Source of the DNA: Aspidiotus rigidus
Lineage: Eukaryota; Arthropoda; Insecta; Hemiptera; Diaspididae
Length of the DNA stretch: 64,000 nt
NCBI GenBank assembly: GCA_035079385.1
Contig: JAVHKY010000029.1
Coordinates: 10,974,001 to 11,038,000 of the forward strand
Direction: 5' to 3'
This document shows, piece by piece, positions 1-11,740 of this stretch. The position numbers were made by a program, and so were the translations under genes. Position 1 is the first letter of the stretch; every line of letters begins with the position of its first letter. The notes beneath the pieces were generated by a model. The model worked only from the letters and a program-made list of their open reading frames with translations. It was not told the origin of the DNA and did no database searches.

Positions 1-59
1 TCGATTCGTGATATTCCTGAACTCTTAGCATCAAACTTTTAAGAACTAAATGCTTAAAC

Positions 60-330
60 TCACTGAACGTCCTTTAATATCTGCAGTTGCAAGCTCCTCT
101 TTCAGCTACACAATTCTGTAAGCCGCTTTTCCTTGGACTACGCGCACCCACCTGACAAATCCTCCCTAAAATCACTAAATGTAATACAATCTGCTGCCTT
201 AGGTATAGTTTTTGGTGCCCTGTGCATTGACTCTGCCCTCGCTCAGCCTCTGCGCTGACACTGGTACTCCTCCTCTACAGAAAGCTCATTATGGCTTACC
301 GCCAACTTTCTTGCGAGAACCAGTTCTACG
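60..330 (+). pseudogene. Jockey-like non-LTR retrotransposon, RT C-terminal relic
   Basis: One frame reads SLNVIQSAALGIVFGALC, then DSALAQPLR and, after a stop and frame slips, DTGTPPLQKAHYGL. This follows the pattern after the RT core of Jockey/I-type elements (LDxIQxxALRxxxGAxRTSPxxSLxxExGxPPL). The relic has stops and frameshifts and cannot be functional. Its RNase H end appears 1.4 kb later at 1740-2650, with a TGACGTCA-rich repeat block in between. Confidence 0.6.
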
Positions 331-1020
331 GGGGGTTATTTCGAAAAAATTTCCGTGCGCCGTATGGCATCCGGCGAAAACTAACCTATGACGTCAACAG
401 ATCGTGATGTCACAGGGTTGAAAGCCGAATTTCTCTAAGTCTCTCTCCTATCATATATTATGACGAAAGATTTGGAAAAATTTCGACTTTCGACCCGGTG
501 ACGTCATAGGTTAGTGCAATTTTTCTGTCTCTTCCTATCATCTATCATGGTGAGGGGCTTAGAAAAACGAAGACTTCCTCAACGGAGTTGAACAAGGAAC
601 GCAGGCAACCTGTTCTATGAGTCGAATTGGTTTTAGTATTGAGAATTGAAATCGAAATATTGAAGAATCTGAAATTTTTCTGAGTGTTGTGTCATGGTGT
701 ATATGGTCTGAAAATAAAAATTTGTCCAACTCCCTTTCCTATCATATTTTTAGGGATATGTGTGGACTCCTGTCATAAAATTATTATGTTGAGGAAAATT
801 CCGGTCGTGACGTCTTGGCGTCGAAAGTCGAAATTTTTTCAAGTCTCACTTCCGAGTTAAATGATAGGAACGGGTCTTGTACCATTTTCGCCAGGGTATA
901 ATTTGGGCCATTTTGACTTTATCAGACCGTGACTTCACGTTGTCGAAAGTCGAAATTTTTCCTAATCCAACCTTCGAGCTATTTATGATAGCCGGAGGAC
1001 TTGGGCCATTTTTGTTTTGG
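330..1020 (+). repeat. TGACGTCA-rich repeat block, copy 1
   Basis: Imperfect modules of about 100 bp combine TGACGTCA or a one-base variant, 'tatcatatattatga', 'aagtcnnnnnnctatcat' and 'gaaaaatttcga'. Perfect TGACGTCA palindromes lie near 389 and 499. A degenerate copy of the family's CAGGGAACCTGTT palindrome lies near 605 (caggcaacctgttctatga), after 'ctcaacggagttgaacaagg'. No coding potential is seen. Confidence 0.6.
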
Positions 1021-1060
1021 TCGGATATTTATTTATTTATTTATTTTATTTTATTTTATA

Positions 1061-1104
1061 GTGGTGCCACCTACAGTCCACGGACCAATTACAGGTGACA
1101 CCAC
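1061..1104. repeat. 44-bp hairpin next to (TTTA)n
   Basis: GTGGTGCCACCT pairs with AGGTGACACCAC (11 of 12), and the loop carries a further AGTCC/GGACC pairing. It directly follows TATTTATTTATTTATTTTATTTTATTTTATA. A hairpin joined to a short tandem tail is typical of the 3' end of RTE-, SINE- or R1-like retroelements, here in reverse orientation. The family is not identified. Confidence 0.45.
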
Positions 1105-1129
1105 TTTTGAAATTACATAATAATTATAA

Positions 1130-1365
1130 AGATAATAGTAGGCCTAACACTAATAAGTAAAAATAATAATAATATTAATAATAATAATAATAATCTTGAT
1201 TATAATAATAATGCCAGCAATAGTAACAGCGATAATAATATTAGAAAAAAAAAAAAAAAAAAAAAAAAAATTATAATAATAAAAAAATTATAATAATAAA
1301 AAAAAAATAAATAAAAATAAATAAAAATAAAAAATAAAAAAAGACAAATAAATAAATCACACGAC
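1130..1365. repeat. AAT/A-rich simple repeat
   Basis: Low-complexity (AAT)n and (A)n tract, including about 28 consecutive adenines near 1243-1270, then AAATAAAT units. Probably an expanded retroelement tail. Confidence 0.8.
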
Positions 1366-1374
1366 GAACGCAAA

Positions 1375-1740
1375 TTTTTTGAAGAAACCCCCGTATAACA
1401 GGTTCCCTGTTAAAATTTCACTGACTTATGACGTCACAGGGTCGAAAGACCGAAATGTTTTCAAGCCCATTTCCTATCATATGATTTGGCTCAAACGTCA
1501 AAATTTTTTCAAGTCTCATGCCAGAAAAATTTCGAGTTTCGAGCCATTTTATATGACAGCCGAGGGACTTGGAAAAATTTCGACTCTCAAGCTTTAATGT
1601 ATGATTGAAGTGGGATTTCGAAAAAGTTTAACTTTCAAGCTATATATACCACGATAGAAGGGACTAAGAAAAATTTTGATTTCAAGATTCCTCAATACTA
1701 AAACCAATTCGACCTGTAGAACAGTTTTCCTCTGTTCAAC
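1375..1740 (+). repeat. TGACGTCA-rich repeat block, continuation
   Basis: It starts with CCGTATAACAGGTTCCCTG and a TGACGTCA at 1428, then repeats 'caagtctcatgccag', 'gagggacttggaaaaatttcga' and 'ctatatataccacgatagaagggactaagaaaaa'. It ends in 'ctctgttcaacttcattaagg', which resembles the inverted end sequence of other copies. Confidence 0.55.
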
Positions 1741-2650
1741 TTCATTAAGGAAGCCGTCGTTGCTCCGACTCCCTAGCTTTCTTCCGTCCCTCCGCTCCCA
1801 AAACCCACTACTTCTTTCATAAGAATCCATCTAGACCCCCATCTCAAATTTAAGTCCTTTTCATCCTCCCTGGGTATCCCCGACGCGCCTCACATTAACC
1901 TCAAGCTGGCTAACTTACCGAGATCGCCTAACATAATCTTCGTTAGACACATAAAAGCCATTATTGCTCATGCTTTTCAGTCAACAACTTGTGCTTCACA
2001 ATTAGATCCAAATTGGATTTTGAAACTAGCCACGCCTCTTCCTGCCTTACTCACCTATTTCTTCTTCCACCTCCCGGTAAACTTCTCTTCCTTTTCAATC
2101 CATGCAAGATCACATCCTTCCTCTTCCAACCTATTGTTCAACCCATTCTCACCTGCCTGCATTCCTTAACATCTCCGCAATTGCCTTCCCTGGTTTCCGG
2201 GTCTTATCAACTTTTCGGATCTAGATGCTCAGCGAGCCGTGCTCTCCTCCTTAGTCACCGACTCTACCCTTCTCCGGCCTATGATTTGAAAATCATCGCA
2301 TCATGACCCAAGCTTTGATCCTTACAATCTAGGAATAAGCTTCTTTATTAAATAACCTCTTCAATTCGTTCCTCACGCTATAAGGAAATGATCAAAGCTC
2401 GACTAAGAATTGGACATGCCCGCCTGAACCACTCCTTCCTCCTCCTTGGGCTCCTTGCTATATCCTCACGCTGATATTGCTGAAGACTTATCCATCTTCC
2501 ATTTCTTCTCCTGCCCATACCTCCTAAACCTCGGGAAATCATTTTCTGTCCCTTCTTAAGCCTCCTCTCGCTTTACAACAACTCAGAATCCATTACTAAT
2601 GCTTTAAATGTTCTCCGATTCATATCCATCTAACTTCAATACTTCTTCAT
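1740..2650 (+). pseudogene. Jockey-like retrotransposon, RNase H end and C-terminal tail
   Basis: Near 2385 a frame reads EMIKARLRIGHARLNHSFLL, the hallmark (LRIGHxRLTHSxLL) just after the RNase H domain of many Jockey/I-type ORF2 proteins. About 100 bases later HFFSCPYLLNLGK matches the following 'hllxCPxFxxxR' motif. Several stops and frame changes show the copy is dead. Upstream RNase H catalytic sequence is missing, replaced by the repeat block at 330-1740. Probably the same insertion as the RT relic at 60-330. Confidence 0.65.
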
Positions 2651-4480
2651 GAGTTAATAACCCCCTATGAAGTTAATAGCTCGGTCATCCTGCGGCGCCT
2701 CTCCCGTCCTCTGCTTTACCTTCGACATATTTACTCTCCTACAGATTCGAGGCTGAAGGATGCGCATTCCGTGTTAAGAGTTATGCTTTCAATAGTATCG
2801 TAACTATTCTGTAGCGACGATAAAGACGGTGAAAAGTCTTAATTTTGGTTTCTTATTTTTAGCTCGCGAGGCGGGGCCATTGAACTATGTTGAGTCGTCG
2901 GTTTGGCCGTATTTTCATTTTCCTTCTCGCACTATTCACGATAGTAGGTCATCAAGTGTATAGAGGTTCTACAAGATTACTTCATTTCAAAAGAAGGAAA
3001 AGCTGCCACTATACCGGTGTCAATAAAGCTGCGAAAATGTAACACCTTGCAGCGTGCTAGTGTAGAGAATACTCGTAATTGAAAGTCATCGTTTTCCATT
3101 CTCATTCATTCTCGAGTAGATGCTTCATTTGCCTCTTCAGGATATTCGAATACGCTCTTTAAAGTTCAAAATAAGTAGGGCTTTTCCAATAATTTAAGAG
3201 TTGTATTTTCTTCCATTTCGCTCTTATTTTCCTCCTTCCTTTCTAAAGATATATACTTTCTTTCTTTTTTTTCTTTCTGTCACTGGATGAGGTACTTCGC
3301 GCCAATTCGTCAAAGGTTTCTTTATACGCGTATATTATAGAGAAAGGGAAAGTTTTTGCTTTCACCTCGTGTTTTCGTTCGCGCGCGTATTGAAAGTCGT
3401 TTACAAACGTTCGAAGGCCACCAGAACAAAGCTGCTTATACCTTCCTCCCCCGCCCCGTGGTACAGACGATACAATAACACAACAGTAAAAGGCGCGTAA
3501 ATTGGAAAGCGCCAATCTGAAAAGCTTTTGCAAAGTTACACTGAAAATTGGTAACCGTAACGACGAACTTCTATGTTACGAGAGAGAGAAGAGAACTTCG
3601 ATAAAGATTCGAGTAATAGAAGTATTACGAAAGAGAGTTATGCGGGGAGGGGACGGGTGGTCGTTTGGAAATTTCCATTTATTCAGTTTTATCGGTTTAT
3701 GACGAACGCGTACATTTGGATCCAATATATGTGTACGTCGTGCCGCCGTCTGTATGGTACGTGGCGCGCGTATCCTTTGTGCCTTTTTCTCTCTGTGGAA
3801 TGATGAAAGCTTGTAATTAGTGCGCGAATCCTAAAATTGGTTTTTCCTACCTTTTAACGGCGAATCGCTAAAATAATTAAACGTTTTTCTTTGATACTTA
3901 ATTGGCGAACGTATATTGCGAACGTGTTGTGGTGTACATTACAAAGTGCCGATGCAATATGCCACCACCTCCCGTAAAAGCCTTTCGGCCTCTGGCAGAA
4001 TTTACAATGGCTGATGAACGTAGTATTATTACGTAAATGGTGTTCTGCATGGGCACCACTGTGTACACGAATAGACCGAGAGTAGATTCTACGTTTCATA
4101 GGTTTTATCTTCACGCCTGCCTCTCATGCATCGGTATGGAAGAGACTCAATTTTCATATTTTGCGGTATAATATCGTTTTTTTTTTTTTACTTCTGTTGG
4201 TGTGGGCGTCGGTCGTATTGTGGCAATTTATTTGAATTTTTTTCAGGACCTCATTTACATTGATGGTGCACCCGTAGATCTTTGTGAGAAATTATATTTT
4301 TACAATTCTAGTGTCGGCTGTAGAAATGCAGCGTACTTTCAGCCGTGAGATAGAACTATTTCTCTGGCGCACACAATACGTATCCGGTGCAATTTACTTA
4401 CGTCGTGTGTTTCTAGAGAACTGCATAATTTACACGAAAAAGAAAATGTTTATTGTTTAGTTTTCGGAAAAGATCGAGGA
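2650..4480. other. Unique CpG-containing sequence, no gene recognised
   Basis: A non-repetitive stretch with many CpG dinucleotides and short open frames on both strands (longest 96 codons, minus, 3243-3533). None has a recognisable domain or a convincing splice context. Possibly intronic. Confidence 0.5.
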
Positions 4481-4744
4481 GGAGGGGGTTTGAAGGAATT
4501 CCTAACCACCTAGCTTTACATCAAGGGTGGGAGAGGAAGGATTGTTGTTCCAAAGGGCTGGGGGTGATCTATTTTAAAAACCTCGAATAATTGAGACTTT
4601 CGAACTTTACACATCGGGAGAGAGACTTCGAACAATGTCGACAATCAATTTGTGTCTGAACGAAGGTGAGATTTGGAAGTATTCCTGCTGAGCTGTTATT
4701 GACGATTTCCTTAAGCTTTAAACCAAGATAAACGTATTTCTTAG

Positions 4745-5720
4745 AGGTACGACAAAAACCCAATTCTCCTGATCGTTTCAAGGTGAAATTTTCTGCTCAT
4801 ATCTATAGAGATATGGGAGAATGGTATCTTCTACAGATATTACAAAGCTCCAATTCTCCTGATTGTAAGTTCATCCAGGAGTAAAAAGCCAATATGGACA
4901 CAAACTAGAGGATAGGTATCATCCACTACTATGACAGAGCCCCAATTCCCTCGTTTCAAGCGTTATTTTCAATTTCATTTCCATAAACTATATGAACTAC
5001 CTTCTAGAAGTAAGACAATGACCCGATTCTGCTGATCGTTTCAAGCTAAAATTTGTCGCCCAAAGCCATCATGGACAGAAATTGGAGGATGGTATCTTCC
5101 GCCGATGTAACAAAGTGCCAATTCTCCTGATTGTTTCAAACTGAGTTTTTCCAGAAGTCAAAAGCCAAGTTAGACACAAACTAGAGGATAGGTGTCTTCC
5201 ACCATCCTAACAGAGGCCTAATTCTCTTGTTTCAAGCTGAATTTCCTTAAGCTTCAACCTAAGATAAACCCAAACTGGAGAATATGAATTTCCCAGAGGT
5301 AAGACAAAGACCCAATTCTCCTGATTGTTTCAAGCTGAATATTTCTGCTCCTGGCTGGACAGATCCTGACGGATGGTATCTCCTACAAATATTACAAAGC
5401 TCCAATTCTTCTGGTTGTAAGGTTTTCCAAAAGTAAAAAGCCAAGATGGACACAAACTATAGGATAGCTATCAACCACTCTAACGACAGAGCCCCAATTC
5501 CTTCATTTCAAACTTTATTTTCTTCATCTATAAACTCGTATGAACTCAAACTGTAGAATAATTACCTTCTAGAAGTGAGACAATGACCCGATTCTCCTGA
5601 TCGTTTTAAGCCAAAATTTCCCGCCTAAAGCTAACATGTGAAGGATGGTATCTTCCACAGATATAACAAAGTGCCAATTCTCCTGATTGTTTCGAACTGA
5701 GTTTTCCCGAGAGGTGAGAT
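4745..5720. repeat. Satellite: ~92-bp monomers in a ~553-bp higher-order unit
   Basis: The anchor CAATTCTCCTGATTGTTTC or variants starts at about 4761, 4851, 4943, 5024, 5118, 5219, 5313, 5403, 5494, 5589 and 5675, a spacing of 81-101 bp. Variants recur in order: the GTAAG type at 4851/5403, CAATTCC..TTTCAA at 4943/5494 and CGATTCT at 5024/5589. This gives a six-monomer higher-order repeat of 551-565 bp. It is not coding. Confidence 0.85.
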
Positions 5721-6004
5721 AGGAACCTCATAGAATGTCGACCCTTCAGCTGTATACATCGTTTTCGATCATTGAGCTCCTTATGGAAGGAGGGAGTTTG
5801 GCAAATTCTGAATGTCCTGCTCATGTATGAGCGGAAGGGATATGAAGAAATTTTGATTACATTACCATTATGTATTTGATCGATAATCAAAATCAGAATA
5901 TCCCCTCGCCTGAAGGTAGGTATTTAATAAAAGGAACACCGCGAGCAGAGAAGGAAATGAGCTTTGAGTTTGAACGAAGTTTTCTGAATCCTAGCTCCTA
6001 ATTC

Positions 6005-6255
6005 AAAAAATTTGCGAGTTCACACCACACCTGCGAGTTGCCCCTTCCCACTCCCCGGAAGGGAACCCTAGACATGATTCTGATCACCTGTGAGTTCCAG
6101 GAGTCCTGAATTCTGGCCCCTAATTCCGTAATTTGTGAGTTCACGGCACCCCTGCGAGTTCTCCACCCCCTAATAATACTGTATTTTGTATCCCTCTTTT
6201 TCATCCATAATGAACTATGACGTCATCAACCTTGAATGAAATGTGCGAGTTCAAT
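6005..6255. repeat. Degenerate 'TGCGAGTTCAC' repeat region with TGACGTCA
   Basis: TGCGAGTT, TGTGAGTT or close variants recur near 6012, 6032, 6089, 6133, 6152 and 6243, with 'cctaattc' between. TGACGTCA follows near 6217 and 6283. Likely a diverged repeat related to the TGACGTCA family. Confidence 0.4.
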
Positions 6256-6499
6256 ACATCTTCCCTCATCTTTGTAATCTGTAAATGACGTCACAGATGT
6301 TGATGACATCAAAAAGAGGTTTAAAATTATTTTGTCTCAACACTGGTAGCTCGATGGAGTAACAATAAAAACACATTAAAAATGACCTGTATTTATTTGG
6401 CTCTAGGAGAATATTTTCTTCTTTTAATCCTGGTGATACTCTGAAAACGATTTCCACACCCTGTATCTTTCTTCTCATACTCTATCGAGAATTCGAAAT

Positions 6500-9080
6500 C
6501 ATTCTCTGCAGTTTGTCTAGATTTTTCAGCATTACCATTGACCACAAAACTTCTTGAATATCTATTCTAACATCTAGGGACCTCAACTCTATGAACATTC
6601 ACGATTAGATATATATACACGAACTCATCATAAAGAATAAATTTATTAGGTACAATTTCAGATGAGAAAAGTGATGCATAAACGTGTACAAACTGTTGAC
6701 TGGAGGATTTGATAAGAAAATAAGCACACTTGGTGGTGGGAGGGTAATGCGGTAGACTGCGGAGTGGGGTACAGCGCTTGCTCTAAATCTTCTCTCTTCT
6801 TCCCCTCCCCCCCCAATTATGCTTATTTATTACCACAAGTTTTGATACTAAGCTCATTCTATGCCGTTCATGATCCAAGCTTTAGAGACATCAAAAAATC
6901 AATATTTTTCCAAATTCAGCTCATATACCGCAGACTCTGGAGAGGGGGAAAGGGTGCTAGACTTTGATAGCAAGGATACAAATTCCGGATCAGAGGGCGT
7001 ATTTTTTGTTCACAAATGTTGACAAATGTCAGCTACAATTCAAAGGTTGCAATTGCTTAGGCACTTTTTTGGCACTTCCCCTCTCCATTCGAAACCATTG
7101 GACGCGGGCTCTAGACTTTATATGACTCTTTGTGGACGCGCTTTTCACGGCGAGTGGAAGCGTGGGCTTTGAAGACTAGATAGCGTTCGTGCAATTTCAT
7201 CGCCCGAAATTTAGATAAACCTGAAAATCCAGGCGGAATCCCACGCGGAAGAAATCATTAATCCTTCGTACATCAACGCGCGAAACGAAGAGCGCGTATT
7301 TTCACCTCTAAATCTAATTCGTACGCACTAAAAAGCACGAAATGTACGGCACAGAGGACGTAACAATGGGTGAATATGTCTACGAGAATGAAATAGAAGA
7401 TACGTGGCAGACAGGTAGAAGGCGCTGAACGAGCTGCAGATCTGGAAGATAAGATTTCGTACAGTCATTTATAATAAAATGAGTGAAAAATGTCTGCTTT
7501 CCATTGCGAGATGTGTAGCGAACTAATTTCGTGTGCTGAATGCGCCTAGAAAATGCTTTCCCCTCGACATTATAGGAGCAGCGAAGCCGCGGCATGGCAC
7601 CGTAACGCGAACGAAATGTATTAATTTTTCCTCTCGAAATCACTACCGACTCGCGATAGTTAACCTACCTGTATCGCGAAATAAAGTGGAAAATACGTAT
7701 AAATGATGATAATAAAAACAGTGGGGAGAAAAAAAAGACTCGCGAAGTGATAAAAGTGAATTATACGACGTGAAAAAATAGTATAAAAGAAAGAAAAATA
7801 ATAGCTATTTATAGCCGGTCTTCTTCACATTGGAGAATATCCAATAACACATGTTGCTAAAATCTCTTTTGAACACAATGCCAATTTATTATTCAAAAAG
7901 CCTCTTTTAAACATCTCCAATCATAACTCGCGGCGAAGACGAAAGAACACTGAGTGCGCAGCTGACGAGTGCAAATACGGAAGAGAACACTACATGAAAA
8001 ATATTCATTCCCCCCCTCTATTTTAGCGAGTAGAAAGTCCTTTCATTTAGCGAATGCGGAAATAGTCATAAAACTCGACAACAATGTAATGCTTTTTTGA
8101 ACACAGTGTAACGGTTACCATTTTAGACTGGAAACTGATTGGGGAAACAAACATTTTTTAGCCCTCACTGCCCTTTTTTCCCCCTAGCAAATTAAGGACT
8201 GTGGAATAGTGCACCACTTGCCAAGTTAAGAATCTGTTCCCAGAAATCGACGTAATAGAGAGGTCGTATATTTTTGACTTAATTCTTTTAATAATGTGCG
8301 GGAAAAAATTTTCACTGCTTCAATTGGTGCCCTAATGAAGACGGTAAATTCTCTGCGTTGATATCTCTGACCGAGATACCAATTCCGTGGTCAAAATCAC
8401 TAGGTAAACAGCAATGCGTAGGGCTGAAATTTTTTCTAACTGTTAAAAATGAAGCCACACGTCCTATTCTCAAGCCAGTGGGAAGTACGATTCAAAATTT
8501 AGGGGCACTACCTACGGAGTTCAACGTCATAATTGAGAGTTTTCGCAGCTGTCTCATCTCGTCTAGAATTCCTTTTGTGACTCCCTAATCAACGATTTAC
8601 GAGCTTTATTCTTCGAGTGTCAAGGCTACTTTTCTAAGTAAATGAAAATGGGTGAGAATGGTTCTTTCATAGCGGGTAGTTCGATTGAACGAAGTCTAGC
8701 GGCATGTTTTTGGTTGCTTTAAAGCTCCTCGTTTTCGTCGAGACGTTGCACCAACCACATGAGCGCACCTTTGAGATGAACGTCACTTATCCTTATAATA
8801 TAGTCTAATTTGCTGTCGCTCTAAAGATGGTTCATTGACCGAAAGTTCTCATAGCAAGTTGTTGGTATCATTATTTTCAGACCTCTGTAAAATATAATGA
8901 TGAGTTCTTACTATTACCATTCCTTAATGAAACTTAGAAGCTTTTGCAAATCATTTGAAAGTATCTTCACAGAAATGCGTTTCTTTAAAGATGTTCCTCA
9001 ATTGTAGGTCTTGACGTCACCTATAGAAAAACGAACCACAAAATAAATTTGGACAACCCCTTGGTCCTTCTTAAACAGGA
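6500..9080. other. Mostly unique sequence, no gene recognised
   Basis: Short open frames only (at most 87 codons). The CpG-rich part at 7080-7800 resembles the other unique blocks; the rest is AT-rich. One TGACGTCA lies at about 9013. No splice-flanked conserved exon was found. Confidence 0.45.
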
Positions 9081-9084
9081 ATTC

Positions 9085-9330
9085 CTGTCATGGCGAAGTC
9101 GCCACCTCACGATTGACCACAACCGGCTCATCTCTTCCCTCATATCCATCCTCCCGCTGCCAAGCTGAATTTTACAATTTGTCATTTTTTCTTATGTCCT
9201 GCCCTCCGAAACTTCCTATAACGTACCGTCACTTCCTGAGAACTCTACAACAAGATCCAACACCCTCATTTACCTCCATTTCACTACTTCATCCCATAAC
9301 TTCTATTTCTTATTATGATTCCACGGTACA
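9085..9330 (+). pseudogene. Jockey-like retrotransposon C-terminal tail
   Basis: Frames read SRLTIDHNRLISSLIS, then CQAEFYNLSFFLMSCPP and LQQDPTPSFTSISLLHPI. These follow the order 'LRIGHxRLTHSxL .. CPHCxxxLxxxHxLLxCPxx .. L' found after RNase H in Jockey/I-type ORF2. The copy is shifted between frames and not functional. It is followed by a shared 3' untranslated repeat. Confidence 0.5.
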
Positions 9331-9439
9331 TTTTGTAAAAAGAATTATTCGAGTTGATGACCTTTATGGCTCCAAAATTCACTCTTTGTTGATGGCAGTT
9401 TTGAATGATGGAAAAACAAGAGATTTTCTGGCAGAGCAA

Positions 9440-9860
9440 AATGAATAAAGGTCATATTTCGTGTATATTTGTGAATTACCCCAGTTATATTTTATGGCCA
9501 TGCCCGCTTTGTGATAAAAATCATGGTCCAGATGGAGAATATTTCTCGCAGACGTGTGTCGACTAATATCATCAGCACCCGTGATGGCCGCCTGTGACGC
9601 TGATGACGTAGTCAGTCTAGGCTCTCTCTCTTCCTTTCTCTCTTCTGCTCGTAAGCCTCACAAAAGCCTTCATTATACTAGGCCTCTGGGTCACAACTGA
9701 TCACATCATACTTGGGTACTACTTCTCAGCCTCCATTATATTGCGCTATAAAATGTGCTAAAACTATACTAGTCTAGGCCTAACCTTGGTGTCATCAGAC
9801 TCTCAGAAAAGTGTTTTCTGAATCGAAAAAAAAAAAAAAAAAAACGACTGATAATAGGCC
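9440..9860 (+). repeat. Dispersed repeat (retroelement 3' UTR-like), copy 1
   Basis: 'gcagagcaaaatgaataaaggtcat', 'ttatattttatggcc' and 'gtgacgctgatgacgtagtc', then 'ctgatcacatcatac', match in order the sequence at 51345-51720. Because it directly follows a Jockey-like tail it is probably that family's 3' UTR. It ends near an 18-base poly(A). Confidence 0.5.
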
Positions 9861-9899
9861 TGCTTCATTGGAGTTTGCTTGATGGATCAGGGTATCAAA

Positions 9900-11740
9900 T
9901 TCGGCGCGTGCCATGTAGTCCAGTCAATAAAGAATTTGTATGGGCCATAAATGTGACAGGAGGTTTTTTTTTGTATTGTCCTCAGGATAATCCCCTGATT
10001 GAAATACCAATGAGTCCTACGCGCTCTGCCTCCCGCAAAGTTCCCCCGCGGCCCCCTTTATCCCCGAAATTCCGTTTTTCGCAATTTTCTCGAAAACTAA
10101 GCATTTTAGAGAAAAAAGTTTCAAACAAAAGTTGTTCCTCGTAAAATTTCCTACAAAATTTACTATTCATTTGTTACCTTGGTTGGTCTGAAAATTGCCA
10201 TTTGAATATACCTCATTTTGTTCTTACAAGCCATTTTATGCGTTATATCGGATTAAATTGATAATTTAGAAAGAAATCTTTTAGGTAAAAGTTGTTCATC
10301 GTAATTTTTCTTACAATTATCAAACCAAGTATTTAAAAAAATTCAAAATAATCATTATAGAGCTCTCATTGTTCCGCGTTAAGACAGTAATAAGCGTGAA
10401 TGTAATGAACAAAGATTCCGAGAACTATGAATCAGTGCCTGTAAGTTCTACACTATACACTCGGTTTACTCGTCCGTTCCACGATCATACGACCCCTAGT
10501 ATTGGGATACAGATTCAAATGTCCTCTCTCAGAATTACCCTGAGAGCTAGAGCCCTTAGAACCTCCCCACCACTTTCAGAGACTTCTCCAACTTCTTATC
10601 CTTTGTCTTCCGATTTCCGCAACTTCCAACTAACAAACGAATCTTTCTCTTTCACAACAACCAACCGTCCATCCACGAAATATATTCGTCTCCGATTCAA
10701 TCCACTACAACCTTTACATTTGACTTTCCCCTCCTTAGACTCCCCCTTAACCTAAAATACGTCTCGACCTCACAGAAAGCCTTAAATCCGACAAAATTGT
10801 TTATACTTTACTTATCAGGAAACTATTTCAACCTCACCCACCTCCTCCAAATACCCCCGAACGGCAAATTCCTTCTTCTTACCGACTTTTTTTCTCTCTT
10901 CACTACACTCCCTTACAGACTCATACAACTCTAACCCAATCATACAACGCATCCCTCTCACACTTAACAATCTAGACTCAAGTAGCACGCAAATAATTTT
11001 CTAATGGATCCCCAGGCACGTGGACCTCTTTGAACATAACGCTGTTGATCAAGCTGCCAAACAAGCTTCCTCCTTGCCCGAATAACTGATGATTCCACGG
11101 TCCTATCTCCAGACTATAAAAATCTTTTTACTCAGTAACTATTTGAGGGGTGGGGGGAATGTTTTGTATCCATGATCATGTATGTTACTATTTTTGATTA
11201 CATAGGAAATCCTTGAACCAAGAATATGATTTTTTGAAATACTACATATAGCTTACGTGTACAAAAAATTCGCCATTTTTTAAACCAACCAATAGATGTA
11301 CAAAATTACCTCAAGTTGGTACTGAGGAAGTTTTCTTCAGTGAAATTATTTTCTTAATTTTTGGGAAAATTAGAAAAAATGCAAAAATTGAACCAAAACT
11401 GTTACTATAATCCGGTATAACGTATAAAATTGCTTGAAAGAGGTACTTAAATGGCAATTTTCAGACCAACCAATGAACGTAAGGTAACAAATGAATAGTG
11501 AATCTTGTAGGAAATTTTACGAGGAACAACTTTTGTTTGAAACTTTTTTCTCTAAAATGCTTAGTTTTCAAGGAAATTACGAAAAACTAAATTTTGGGGA
11601 TAAAGGGGCCGCGGGGGGACTTTGCGAGAGGCAGAGCTCGTTTCAAACAGGGGATTATCCTGAGTACATTACAAAATAAAAACTTTCCGTCACATTTATG
11701 GCCCGTACTTGTCATTTTTTCATCTTTATTGACTGGGCTA
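9900..11740. mobile_element. Long-inverted-repeat element A
   Basis: The arm at about 9905-10330 reappears inverted at about 11215-11735. Shared landmarks are 'ccagtcaataaag', 'gggccataaatgtgac', 'aggataatcccctg', 'ctctgcctc..cgcaaagt', 'ccccgcggcccccttta' and 'aagttgttcctcgtaaaattt'. The arms are about 420-520 bp and the core holds a decayed Jockey-like RNase H (10480-11140). Such structure fits a foldback or long-TIR DNA element, or two inverted insertions around a retroelement. Confidence 0.65.
10480..11140 (+). pseudogene. Jockey-like RT end and RNase H relic inside element A
   Basis: ITLRARALRTSPPLSETSP resembles the RT-end motif (QAxALRxxxGALRTSPxxSL). Near 10885 the frame reads LTDFFSLF. 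At about 11000-11090 it reads IIF, a stop, then WIPRHVDLFEHNAVDQAAK, the last RNase H block (FLWVPSHVGIxGNExVDxAAK) with its conserved H and D. A stop replaces the codon before W, and frames change several times, so it is a pseudogene. Confidence 0.65.

Noticed and set aside
4745..5720. Regular repeats spaced ~92 bp, superficially CRISPR-like
   Set aside because: Whole monomers are related, with no unique spacers, no short identical repeats and no cas genes, in a eukaryotic genome. It is a satellite.
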